Shown: in pieces, positions 23,201 to 31,544 of the stretch
Layout: each line of letters begins with the position of its first letter
Numbering within the stretch: the stretch's first letter is position 1
Assembly (NCBI GenBank): GCA_037134755.1
Contig: JBAXLO010000026.1
Location: 1 to 31,544 of the forward strand
Direction of reading: 5' to 3'
Source: JBAXLO01 sp037134755
GTDB lineage: Bacteria > Bacteroidota > Bacteroidia > Bacteroidales > JACABE01
Length of the DNA stretch: 31,544 nt
Program-made: the position numbers and the translations under genes
Notes under the pieces: model-generated
What the model was told of the DNA's origin: nothing
The model's database searches: none
What the model saw: only the letters and a program-made list of their open reading frames with translations

Positions 23201-26200
23201 CCTACTGCACAAGCAACTGCTTTAACATTAACTCCAACTGCTACCAACATAGGACTCTCTTTTACAGCTTCAGCAAGTGCAGACAATTATCTGATCTTAC
23301 GAAGCACTTCAAGTTCATTTACAACATTACCCGTTAACGGAACTACATACACAGCAGGAAATACGTTAGGGGTTGACACTGTAATTGCATTTCAATCTTT
23401 AATAACATTTACTGATAACGCTGTTGTGACGGGTGTCCAATATTATTATTTTGTTATAGCTGCTAATTCTACCTGTGGAAATGGAGCTACCTATCTGACA
23501 ACAGGCATTCCTTCAGCAAATACTTATACAAGTTGTGTAACTCCTTTTAATCCTCCAACTGCTTTAAATTTAACTCCAACTGCCACAAATGTTGTTGGCT
23601 CATTTACTGCTTCTGATGCTGATCATTATTTAATAGTTAGGAGTACATCAACTACTGCTCCTGCACCTTTAAATGGAACAACTTATACAGCTGGTAGTAC
23701 ACTATTAGGCACGGAAACTTATGTAGTTGCATATTCGCCTTACAGTTCTACAGTTTCATTTAATGATGTTAGCTTAACACCAAATACACTTTATTATTAT
23801 TATATTTTTGCCGCCAATTCTGTTTCTTGTGCCGGTGGTCCACTTTATTTAACTTCATCTATTTTAAATGGTAACACAACTACTCTTTGTGGTACTCCTG
23901 CTGCACAACCTACTATTTTATCATTATCTTCAACTAACACTACTATTACAGGTTCTTTTACTGCTTCAACAGGCAGTCCGGGTGCAGATAGTTATCTTGT
24001 ATTTCGTAGCACATCAAATACTTTTGGTACTTCATTGCCTGTAAATTTATCTAATTATACCAATGGTAATGTATTAGGAGTTAATACTGTTGTTGCATTC
24101 CTGACAGGCACAACTACATTTACTGATACTGCTCTTACTTCAGGTACTGTTTATTATTATTATGTATTTGCAGCAAATTCAGTATGTACCGGAGGTCCTG
24201 TATATTTAACAACAGCATCTCCACTCTCAAATTATATTTCAACACTATCTAGTTTACCATGTGTTAATCCTACGAATCCACCTACAGGCTTAACATTAAC
24301 TCCTGGAACTTCCAATATTTCAGGTGCTTTTTATGCAGCAACCGGTGGTGCTGATAATTATTTAATAATAAGAAATAGTACCGGAATTGCTCCATCAGCA
24401 TCTCCAACACCACAATATATATATACTCCCGGTACTGCATTTGATAATAACGGTGATACTGTAATAGCATTTTCAATAAACACATCTTTTAATGATGTTG
24501 GGCTTAATCCGGGTACACATTATTATTATTACATATATTCTTCTAATACAGTTTGTACAGGTGGTCCACTTTATTCTACAAATACACTTAATAATGATAT
24601 TTACACTAACTGTATTTCTCCTGTTGCCCAACCATCAGCTCTGACTTTTACTCCGGGCAATACAACAATTGGAGGTCAATTTACTCCTTCTGCAAATGCA
24701 GATCATTATCTTATAGTAAGAAGCACATTAAGTAGTCTTAGTGCTACACCTGCTAATGGCTCTAGTTACACTGCCGGCACTTCATTTGGTGGAGGTACTA
24801 TAATTAATTACACTTCTAATACTTCATTTAATGATAATGGTCCTCTTACTACAGCCACTCTTTATTATTATTTTATTTATGCCACTAACTCAACAGGATG
24901 TATAAACGGGCCTATTTATTTAACATCATCCCCACTTATAGGTAATTCATACGCTAATAATTGCGTTTATCCTGCCAATCAACCTACAAATATAAGTTTA
25001 ACTTCAACTAATACTAGTGTTTCAGGTTCTTTTGCAGCTTCAATTGGTACACCCGGAGCAGATCATTATCTGATAGTAAGAAATACTACAGGTATCGCTC
25101 CTGTACCTATTAACGGAACTACATATTCATCCGGAAACCAGTTAACAGGAAGTACTTTTGTTGCATATCAGACATCAACTTCAATATCAGACGCAACTGT
25201 TACACCGAGTACAAAATATTTTTATTTTGTATATGCAGCTAATTCTATTACCTGCGCAGGTTCTCCACTCTATAAAGCAGCAAGTCCATTAGTAGGAAGT
25301 TCGACTACAACCGGATTTTATTCAGCTACAGGAACATGGATTTGTCCAGCAGGTGTTACATCTGTTAATGTTTACCTCTGGGGAGGCGGAGGCGGAGGCG
25401 GTTCTTGGGGTGGTGGGATTCCTACAACATACGCTAATGGTGGCGGTGGTGGTGGTGGAGCTTGCTCCGTAAATACAAATGTAACAGTTGTACCTGGTAC
25501 TAGTTATACAGTTACAGTAGGCTCAGGTGGAGCTGCTGGTAGTGGTACTGCAGCAGGTGCAACCGGTGGAGCATCATCAGTTGCTGCAACAGGATTTACA
25601 ACATTAACTGCTGCTGGTGGTACTGGTGGTGCTAAAGCTTCAAATACAGCTAATGCTGCTGGTGGTACTGGTGGCACAACGGGCACAGGAACAGTTCATG
25701 CAGGAGGCAATGGAAGTATAGGTTATTATTCCACCGGTTATACAGGCAATGGTGGTGGTGCCGGAGGTTCTAGTGGAATCGGGGGTATAGGTCCTGACCA
25801 ATCCTGTTCTGCATTTACCAATGGGGGTTCAGGTGTTTATCCGGGAGGATCAGGCGGACAAAATTTAGATTGTGCTAATTACATTGATAACGCCGGAAGT
25901 CCAGGTAATGTACCTGGAGGTGGTGGCAGTGGAAATTCAAGTTATGATGCTTCAGAGAATGGAGGTGCAGGAGGTAAAGGTCAGGTTATTTTTACAGTTA
26001 ATTATTCGTGTGCTGCTCCTTCTTCTCAACCAACAGCTTTGTCTTTAACTCCTGCTGTTAGTAGCGTTTCTGGTTCTTTCACAGTTTCACTTGGATTACC
26101 AAGTGCTGATCATTATCTGATAATAAAAAATACTTCAGGTACTCTTAATGCAACACCAATTGATGCAAAAATATATAATATAGGCGATACAATAGGATCA

Positions 26201-29200
26201 GGATTAGGTACAGTTGTTGCATATCAGACAGGTACTTCATTTATAGATGCAGGATTAACTGGAAATACACAATATTACTATTACATTTTTGCAGCAATGT
26301 CTAATTGTACTGGCGGTGGTACTCCTCCATTATACAATAATACGATGAGTCCTCTTACTGGTGCTACTACAACTAATTGTGCAATTCCTTTAGCACAACC
26401 TACAGCTTTAACATTAACTCCAAACTCTAACTCTATTTATGGTACATTTACAGCTACTGCAGATGCAAATGCAACTAATTATCTTATTGTTAGAAACACT
26501 ACAGGAAATACACCTACTATACCAGTTAATAACACAACATACATTCCCTATACATCAACACTTGGAACAGGAAATCTTGTGATAGCATATCAAACAGGCA
26601 CTGCATTTACAGACAACAATTTATCTTTTAATTCAACTAATTTTTATTTCATTTATGCAGTTAACAATGGAACATCCTGTTCAGGGATAACATATTTAAC
26701 TACAACTCCACTTACTGCTAGTTTGTATATTTGTCCAACTCCATCTTCATTCACTATCTCTCCTTCTTCTCAAAGTGTATGTTACACCGGTACTCCTTCA
26801 CCTATAACTATTTCAGGAGCTAATGTTGGGAATGCAACTCTAGTTAATTCAACTTTAGCATCTGCCCCTGCTAATACTTCTGTAATAGGAGCAACAGGCA
26901 CAAATACACCAATATATACAGGTGGTGTTTTACAACTAACTCAAAATGCTACATCCCAAGTTGCAGAAATGATCATTAACAATCCTGCTGCAATTAATTC
27001 ATCAGCATTTTCAGCTTCTGTTGATATTAATATTTATCCAAATAGTGCTCCTGCTGATGGTTTAAGTTTTAACTTTGCTCCTGACATACCAACTACACCT
27101 GCCGCACTTGCAACAGCAAATGGTGTAGCTGGCATTGAACATGGAGTTGGTACAGGTTTAAGTATTTACATGGAAACTTATGGAACAAATAGCATATCAA
27201 TAATGTGGAATGGAGCAATTGTACCGGGAACCTCAGCTTATACGACTCAAATTGCTCAAGCAGCAAGTGGCACATATTTAACTCTTAGTTTTAGTGTAAA
27301 TAGTTCAAATCAGATTACAGTTATATGGGGAGGAACAACTTGTTTTAGTAATGTAGCTTTACCAGCTGCATATGGCGCAGCTAATAAATCAACTTGGTTT
27401 TTCTCAATTGCAACAAGATCAGGTGGAAATGCTGAAGGATGTAACATAAAAAATCTTTCTATACAATATGTACTTCCATTTACCTACTCTTTTGACGGAG
27501 GGCTAACTTATCAGACTTCTAATTCATATACACCGCCTTCAACTGCTGCAATTAGTACTGTTTACTTAAAATACATAAATAATGTATGCCCAATAGGTAG
27601 TGACACTGTAACTTTAGCTGATACAACAAATATAACTGCTTACAGCCTTGCCACCCAAACGGCATGTATTAATGGTACTTTTAATCCAATTTCAGTAACT
27701 TCTACAGGAACAAGTTTGACTTATCAATGGTATAGTAATGCAACTGCAAGTACAACAGGAGGAACAGCTCTTGTTTCAAATGGAGCACAAACGAACACCT
27801 ATACTCCTCAAGCTAATTTAAATGGCACTCTTTATTATTATTGTGTAGTTCATAGTAGTTGCGGTATTGATAAAACAAGTCCAATATCTGGAGCGTTTAT
27901 TGTTAATCCTTCATCTCAACCTACTATATTATCTTTAACTCCTGCTTTAAATAGTGTTACAGGGTCTTTTACACCTGCTTCAGGTGCTGACAGTTATTTA
28001 ATCTTCCGTAGTACAGCAAGTACATTTGGTTCATTATTACCAGTTAACGGCGTTACTTATACTCCAGGGACTATGTTGGGCTCTAATACAGTTGTTGTAA
28101 TTAGTGCAAGTACTACATTTACAGATAATGGACTTATATCTAATAAAAGATATTATTATTATATATTTGCTGCTAATTCAACTTGTTCCGGTGGAATAGC
28201 TTATTTAACTGCATCCCCACTTACTAATTTTACAGTAACATTAAATAATACACCTTGTATTGCTCCCTCCGATCCTCCTGACGGTTTATCTTTAACCCCA
28301 AGTACAACAAGTATAGCAGGTACTATTACAGCTCCTTATCCTATACCTGATTTTTATCTTGTAATCAGGAGTACGCTTAGTTCATTAAGTTCTACACCTG
28401 CAAATCAGACAACTTATGCATCTGGAGAATTGTTAGGTAGTGGCACAGTAGTTTCATACCAATTAGGATCTACAACAGCATATACAGATAATGGACTTAT
28501 TTCAGGAACTCATTATTACTATTATGTATATTCAGTTAATGCTATATGTACAGGCGGACCTCTTTATTCACCTACATCAATTAATAGCGATATTTATACT
28601 AATTGTGTTGTCCCAGCTGCACAACCAACTAATTTAATTTTTAACTCAACTTTATCAACTATTTCAGGTTCATTTACAGCTTCATCAAGTGCTGACCATT
28701 TTTTGATTGTAAGAAGCACAACAAATAGTCTTACTGCAACACCTGTTAATGGGACATCTTATTCATCAGGAGTTTCATTAGGTGGAGGTACTGTAATAAC
28801 ATATCAGACAGGTGTATCATTTACTGATAATGGGCCTTTAACCGCAGGAACACTCTATTATTATTCTATTTTTGCATCTGATTCAACAGGATGTTCAAAT
28901 GGACCTCCACTTTACTTAACAGCCAATCCTCTTAAATCTTCATATTATACTCATTGTGCTTATCCGGCTAACCAAGCTACTAATTTAGTATTAACTCCAA
29001 ACAATACAACTGTTACAGGCTCATTTACAGCTTCAACAGGCACTCCGGGAGCAGATCATTATTTAATTGTTAGGAATACTACTAGTAATGTTCCAACTGC
29101 TCCAATTAATGGAACTATATACAATCCATATACTTCAATACTTAGCACAGGGGACTCTGTAATAGCTTATCAAACGACCTCAACATTATCTGACTCAAGA

Positions 29201-31544
29201 TTAATACCTGCAACACAATATTATTATTTTGTTTATGCTGTTAATGCTACAAGTTGTTCTGGTGGGCCTAATTATTTAATAACAACACCACTTACATTTA
29301 GTACGACTACTACCTCACCTCCTATAATTTCAAGTTTAGGATCAATACATGGTTGTTTTGGGTCAACCCTTACGATTAACGGATCTTTCTTTAATGGGAC
29401 AACTACAGTTACAATAGGAGGAACAGCTGTAACAAGCTTTACAGTAAACAGCGCTTCATTAATAACAGCAATTGTAGGAAATGGTACAACAGGAACAGTA
29501 TCTGTAACTACCCCTTATGGAGTTGCTACAAGTACAAGTTCTTATACAGTTATTAGTAATCCTTATACCAAACCGCCTATACTTTCAGGTACTAAATCTA
29601 TTTGTTCAGGAAGTTCTACAAATTTAACTTTTAATGTTACAAATTCTGCCGGTCCATTTACTTTAACTTATCTTCCTTCAGGAGGCACAAATACTGTTAT
29701 AACAGGTTTAGTTAATGGTAGTACAATATCTGTAAGCCCAATCACTACAACTAATTATCAAATAGTAAGTGTTGTAGATGCAAATGGTTGTGTAGCTGAT
29801 GGGAATCTTATAGTAAACCCTAACGCTGTTTCTGGATTATCTTCATGGACTCTTTCAACAAATGGTGGAAGTGGATGGGCAGCAACAGGTTCAGGTTTTG
29901 TTACATCCTATGCAACAGATGTAAAATATCAATCTGTAGATTTAATATCAAATGGTTATTTAGCAACGGAACTTGATGCACAACCTTTAATCTATATTGC
30001 TGATAGTTATAGAGGAATTTTTGATTCTCCAAATGTCGGATCTGATAATGATTATTTTGGGGTACTAACACAATTGAAAAATGCTGGAGGTACTTCAATT
30101 TCTGTATGGTCAAATCCTACAACCTACACTACACCAAACGCACCGTCTTGGATTCAATCAAATGGTTCTAACTGGACTACAACAAGTCATTCTTATACTA
30201 ACTATGGCACTGGAGTAAGGTCAGTTTATTTTGAAGATGCCGGATATGATTACACATCTTGGGCTGGTAATTTTGGTTCAATTATCAGTGGCTCAACTGT
30301 AAAATTAAATCCTGTTGTTACAGTAGTTCCTGCAACAGCAATAAGCAGTCAATCTACTGCAACACAATCACAGTGTCTAAATGGTATTTTTACTCCAATA
30401 TCAGTAACTGCTACAGGTACAGGGTTAACATATCAATGGTACAGTAATACTATTGCTAGTAATAATGGAGGTACAACTCTTGGTTCAGCAAATGGTGCTC
30501 ATACTAATAGTTATACACCACAAGCTAATGCATCCGGAACACTTTATTATTATTGTCAGGTAAATGGTACATATTGTTCAACGACAAGTGCAATATCAGG
30601 TGCTTTTATTGTTAATCCTATTTTAAATATAATCAGTCAGTCTACAACAGGTCAAACAACTTGTGCCAATAGTACTTTTACACCTATTACAGTTAGCATT
30701 GATGGAAGTAATTTAACTTATCAATGGTACAGTAATACTTTAGCAAATAATACAGGAGGCATATCTCTTGGTTCAGCCAATGGAGCTCAAACAAATAGTT
30801 ATACTCCACAAGCTACAACAAATGGAGTATTATATTATTATTGTATTGTATCAGGAAACTGCGGATCTAATGTAACTTCTGCAATATCAGGTGCGTTTAT
30901 TGTTAATCCTATAGATCAACCTACTAATTTAAATTTAACTGCTAGTGTTAATTCTATTGTAGGGCATTTTACACCTTCAACAAGTGCCGATCATTATCTT
31001 ATTTTAAGGAGCACATTAAATACTTTATCTGCAACTCCTATTAGTGGCATCACTTATGATATAAATGACATGCTAGGTGGAGGTGTAATATTTGCTTATC
31101 AAACTGATACAAATATTACTGATATAAATCTTTTTTCAGGTATACAGTATTATTACTATATTTTTGCTGCTAATTCTTTATACACTGGTGGACCTGGTTA
31201 TTTAACAACTTTACCGTTAACAGGCAATGTAACAACTCTTATGCCTCCAGCTACTAATAAAACATTGATGGTAACAGCAATGTTTCAGGAGTATTTTAAC
31301 AGTTCTACAGGCTTAATGAATCAAACACTTGGTATAAATTGGGATACTGGAGATTTATTTAAAAATTTCTCGGGTACTACAGTTGATACTGTTATGGTTT
31401 TAATTAGAAAAACAAATATTAACGCTGATGTTGTTTCTTCATTTCCTATTGATACTGTCTTTTATGGAGTTAATCTAAATAATAATGGTTTAATTACAAT
31501 TTCATTATCAGCAGGAATAACCGGATACCATTATATAGAAATTA
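20285..31544 (+). CDS. Giant modular secreted adhesin (5' part, at least 3753 codons)
   Basis: The frame opens at ATG 20285 and stays open to the window edge, so the C-terminus is missing. Signal peptide: 1-23. Then: LamG-like jellyroll (about 25-196, ending IDEVRIW); Ig-like domain (259-356); cleaved-adhesin/MAM-like domain (361-518, EGFEEG... to DMYLDDITI); 15 Fn3-like repeats in blocks (1; 2-8; 9-10; 11-14; 15); glycine-rich domains (about 639-857 and 1678-1909); L-type-lectin-like domain (about 2152-2397, ADGLSFNFAPDIP); Ig-like YQWYSN domains (near 2454-2542, 3346-3446, 3447-3543); IPT/TIG (3013-3090); FBA-like domain (3183-3343). The last 98 residues match a domain that in such proteins precedes the C-terminus, so a T9SS sorting signal probably follows soon. 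The inferred role is surface adhesion to glycans. It has its own leader. Confidence 0.93.
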   Translation, partial: MKKIFTILFLTMLLLFSLQNLKAQNSCLQFVGPDNVSTTSNASIPATITTGFTSFTVEAWINPSAWSTVGGYQNSIVVQEGGTGGFMFRGGSNSVSFYVDCGGTYYGVTASTSVLNAWHHYAGVYNGSAVILYQDGVQVASTAASGSYVVDATTPIEIGNDYGYPSRCFLGMIDEVRIWSTAVSAGTISSWYNIPVTSSHPNYANLSGYYKMDNTTAGVLTATVGTNGTVTNTNYVPSNNSLFLDGSPYLTSSAYSLGFGYIAFGGSSTPQSISLAGANLTSNGTITLTAPTGYGLCLTSGGTYTGTLPITYTGTTVPATTVYVKFTPPANNTAYNGNIVVSGGGITSYNIAVTGSSIAILTEGFEEGGAFPPGSSWTSSSTSSSPWQIATSGTGTPGPAPHGGTYMAYFNSYTYTAGNVALLSTPATFLGKISFYMYTYAGAYTDNVAVYINTSPSITGGTLLGTVTPNNTGNSTWVQYTYSPSTSLPQGSYYYIFYATSAYGDDMYLDDITITAYLPCASPTNQPTALTLGISSPVSGTFTAATGGTLPDHYLVVRNTTGTTPIPVNGTLYTVGQPILGSTDTVVAYPTSGSFSDANRIIGKKYYYYVFSAIANTCLGGPIYNTTSPLTNSTTITSVAFTTAGNSTWTCPTGVTSVTIQCWGAGGGGGATAVKYSLAGGGAGGSYVQYNLPVTAGNVYNLTVGAGAAATNGGSSYFGNTTAGSSTGATVLAVGGNKGTTNTTTGTSTTYTTAASGAALTSGNVPSSGATFSYYGTAGIAAVASSKTSGGGGAGAGASGSTGGGAGGAALVAAGGNGNVGTAPGGGGSGGENANTTTSRTGGAGGKGYVAITANCTVQPANLSLASGPTSITLSYSASVNADHYLIVRNTTGTVPTNPATGTTYTVGTSTLGTGNLVVGYTTGITFNNTGLTSNTKYYYYIYAATTTPYSGGPIYLTTSPTNGSAFTTCPAPTAQATALTLTPTATNIGLSFTASASADNYLILRSTSSSFTTLPVNGTTYTAGNTLGVDTVIAFQSLITFTDNAVVTGVQYYYFVIAANSTCGNGATYLTTGIPSANTYTSCVTPFNPPTALNLTPTATNVVGSFTASDADHYLIVRSTSTTAPAPLNGTTYTAGSTLLGTETYVVAYSPYSSTVSFNDVSLTPNTLYYYYIFAANSVSCAGGPLYLTSSILNGNTTTLCGTPAAQPTILSLSSTNTTITGSFTASTGSPGADSYLVFRSTSNTFGTSLPVNLSNYTNGNVLGVNTVVAFLTGTTTFTDTALTSGTVYYYYVFAANSVCTGGPVYLTTASPLSNYISTLSSLPCVNPTNPPTGLTLTPGTSNISGAFYAATGGADNYLIIRNSTGIAPSASPTPQYIYTPGTAFDNNGDTVIAFSINTSFNDVGLNPGTHYYYYIYSSNTVCTGGPLYSTNTLNNDIYTNCISPVAQPSALTFTPGNTTIGGQFTPSANADHYLIVRSTLSSLSATPANGSSYTAGTSFGGGTIINYTSNTSFNDNGPLTTATLYYYFIYATNSTGCINGPIYLTSSPLIGNSYANNCVYPANQPTNISLTSTNTSVSGSFAASIGTPGADHYLIVRNTTGIAPVPINGTTYSSGNQLTGSTFVAYQTSTSISDATVTPSTKYFYFVYAANSITCAGSPLYKAASPLVGSSTTTGFYSATGTWICPAGVTSVNVYLWGGGGGGGSWGGGIPTTYANGGGGGGGACSVNTNVTVVPGTSYTVTVGSGGAAGSGTAAGATGGASSVAATGFTTLTAAGGTGGAKASNTANAAGGTGGTTGTGTVHAGGNGSIGYYSTGYTGNGGGAGGSSGIGGIGPDQSCSAFTNGGSGVYPGGSGGQNLDCANYIDNAGSPGNVPGGGGSGNSSYDASENGGAGGKGQVIFTVNYSCAAPSSQPTALSLTPAVSSVSGSFTVSLGLPSADHYLIIKNTSGTLNATPIDAKIYNIGDTIGSGLGTVVAYQTGTSFIDAGLTGNTQYYYYIFAAMSNCTGGGTPPLYNNTMSPLTGATTTNCAIPLAQPTALTLTPNSNSIYGTFTATADANATNYLIVRNTTGNTPTIPVNNTTYIPYTSTLGTGNLVIAYQTGTAFTDNNLSFNSTNFYFIYAVNNGTSCSGITYLTTTPLTASLYICPTPSSFTISPSSQSVCYTGTPSPITISGANVGNATLVNSTLASAPANTSVIGATGTNTPIYTGGVLQLTQNATSQVAEMIINNPAAINSSAFSASVDINIYPNSAPADGLSFNFAPDIPTTPAALATANGVAGIEHGVGTGLSIYMETYGTNSISIMWNGAIVPGTSAYTTQIAQAASGTYLTLSFSVNSSNQITVIWGGTTCFSNVALPAAYGAANKSTWFFSIATRSGGNAEGCNIKNLSIQYVLPFTYSFDGGLTYQTSNSYTPPSTAAISTVYLKYINNVCPIGSDTVTLADTTNITAYSLATQTACINGTFNPISVTSTGTSLTYQWYSNATASTTGGTALVSNGAQTNTYTPQANLNGTLYYYCVVHSSCGIDKTSPISGAFIVNPSSQPTILSLTPALNSVTGSFTPASGADSYLIFRSTASTFGSLLPVNGVTYTPGTMLGSNTVVVISASTTFTDNGLISNKRYYYYIFAANSTCSGGIAYLTASPLTNFTVTLNNTPCIAPSDPPDGLSLTPSTTSIAGTITAPYPIPDFYLVIRSTLSSLSSTPANQTTYASGELLGSGTVVSYQLGSTTAYTDNGLISGTHYYYYVYSVNAICTGGPLYSPTSINSDIYTNCVVPAAQPTNLIFNSTLSTISGSFTASSSADHFLIVRSTTNSLTATPVNGTSYSSGVSLGGGTVITYQTGVSFTDNGPLTAGTLYYYSIFASDSTGCSNGPPLYLTANPLKSSYYTHCAYPANQATNLVLTPNNTTVTGSFTASTGTPGADHYLIVRNTTSNVPTAPINGTIYNPYTSILSTGDSVIAYQTTSTLSDSRLIPATQYYYFVYAVNATSCSGGPNYLITTPLTFSTTTTSPPIISSLGSIHGCFGSTLTINGSFFNGTTTVTIGGTAVTSFTVNSASLITAIVGNGTTGTVSVTTPYGVATSTSSYTVISNPYTKPPILSGTKSICSGSSTNLTFNVTNSAGPFTLTYLPSGGTNTVITGLVNGSTISVSPITTTNYQIVSVVDANGCVADGNLIVNPNAVSGLSSWTLSTNGGSGWAATGSGFVTSYATDVKYQSVDLISNGYLATELDAQPLIYIADSYRGIFDSPNVGSDNDYFGVLTQLKNAGGTSISVWSNPTTYTTPNAPSWIQSNGSNWTTTSHSYTNYGTGVRSVYFEDAGYDYTSWAGNFGSIISGSTVKLNPVVTVVPATAISSQSTATQSQCLNGIFTPISVTATGTGLTYQWYSNTIASNNGGTTLGSANGAHTNSYTPQANASGTLYYYCQVNGTYCSTTSAISGAFIVNPILNIISQSTTGQTTCANSTFTPITVSIDGSNLTYQWYSNTLANNTGGISLGSANGAQTNSYTPQATTNGVLYYYCIVSGNCGSNVTSAISGAFIVNPIDQPTNLNLTASVNSIVGHFTPSTSADHYLILRSTLNTLSATPISGITYDINDMLGGGVIFAYQTDTNITDINLFSGIQYYYYIFAANSLYTGGPGYLTTLPLTGNVTTLMPPATNKTLMVTAMFQEYFNSSTGLMNQTLGINWDTGDLFKNFSGTTVDTVMVLIRKTNINADVVSSFPIDTVFYGVNLNNNGLITISLSAGITGYHYIEI
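21850..31245 (+). repeat. Fifteen Fn3-like protein repeats of about 117 residues
   Basis: The anchor motif (A/P)D(H/N/S)YL(I/V)(V/L/F)R(N/S) occurs near 21937, 22927, 23279, 23620, 23985, 24350, 24697, 25060, 26105, 26467, 27987, 28347, 28690, 29052 and 30985. Each unit continues PVNGTTYTAG, VVAYQTG-like, SFTDNGL, (Y)YYYIFAANS-C-GGP and YLTTSPL, then C-P-x-QPT-L starts the next. Neighbouring units are about 340-365 bp apart. Blocks are interrupted by the glycine-rich, lectin-like, Ig-like, IPT and FBA-like modules. Confidence 0.88.

Noticed and set aside
25504..25686. Pro/Ala-rich minus-strand ORF, and other antisense ORFs within 20285-31544
   Set aside because: They mirror glycine-rich or repeat codons of the giant gene on the other strand.

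Overview
The window looks like a chromosomal segment of an AT-rich member of the Bacteroidota. The evidence is a type IX secretion (T9SS) type A sorting domain on one secreted protein, the LptD / amidase / MCE envelope cluster, several TAnnTTTG -7 promoter boxes, few recognisable Shine-Dalgarno sites, the long (about 666-residue) form of urocanate hydratase, and a giant modular surface protein. I see no rRNA, tRNA, CRISPR or complete insertion sequence.

Positions 1-1560 are an orphan-gene and repeat zone. A 21-bp tandem array is followed by a small Fn3-tailed protein of unknown function (245-853), a 234-bp near-palindromic MITE-like element (879-1112) and a 147-bp tandem repeat (1135-1558). 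Positions 1560-10559 are core genes: a CDF metal-efflux pump, a T9SS-exported protein, urocanate hydratase, then an MCE/MlaD-like protein and an N-acetylmuramoyl-L-alanine amidase, divergent from an LptD-like outer-membrane protein. Positions 10560-13200 hold a second 21-bp array with a different consensus, an AraC-type regulator with a degenerate HMA-like N-terminus, a second cytosolic-looking orphan with an Ig-like tail (12048-12971), and REP-like hairpins.

Positions 13236-19373 form an accessory, defence-like island, all on the + strand: a GIY-YIG/DUF4357 protein, a remnant of a DNA methyltransferase C-terminus, a two-gene module (a membrane-anchored PD-(D/E)XK-like protein and a membrane/coiled-coil partner), an ImmA/IrrE-type metallopeptidase translationally coupled to a DUF4411/PIN-like protein, and a RhuM-family protein. 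Three successive cargo units are each followed, 18-20 nt after the stop codon, by a copy of the same 51-54-bp element. This suggests cassette-like gain of genes and is the most system-like pattern in the window.

Positions 19374-20284 are non-coding: a mosaic of short interspersed repeats and then an AT-rich leader. From 20285 to the window edge a single open frame (at least 3753 codons, no stop seen) encodes a secreted giant adhesin. It has a signal peptide, a LamG-like domain, a cleaved-adhesin/MAM-like domain, 15 copies of a roughly 117-residue Fn3-like repeat, two glycine-rich domains, an L-type-lectin-like domain, three Ig-like domains, an IPT/TIG domain, and a domain closely resembling the eukaryotic F-box-associated (FBA) glycoprotein-binding domain. 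The C-terminus, probably with a T9SS sorting signal, lies beyond the window.

All calls come from reading the sequence; no database search was run.
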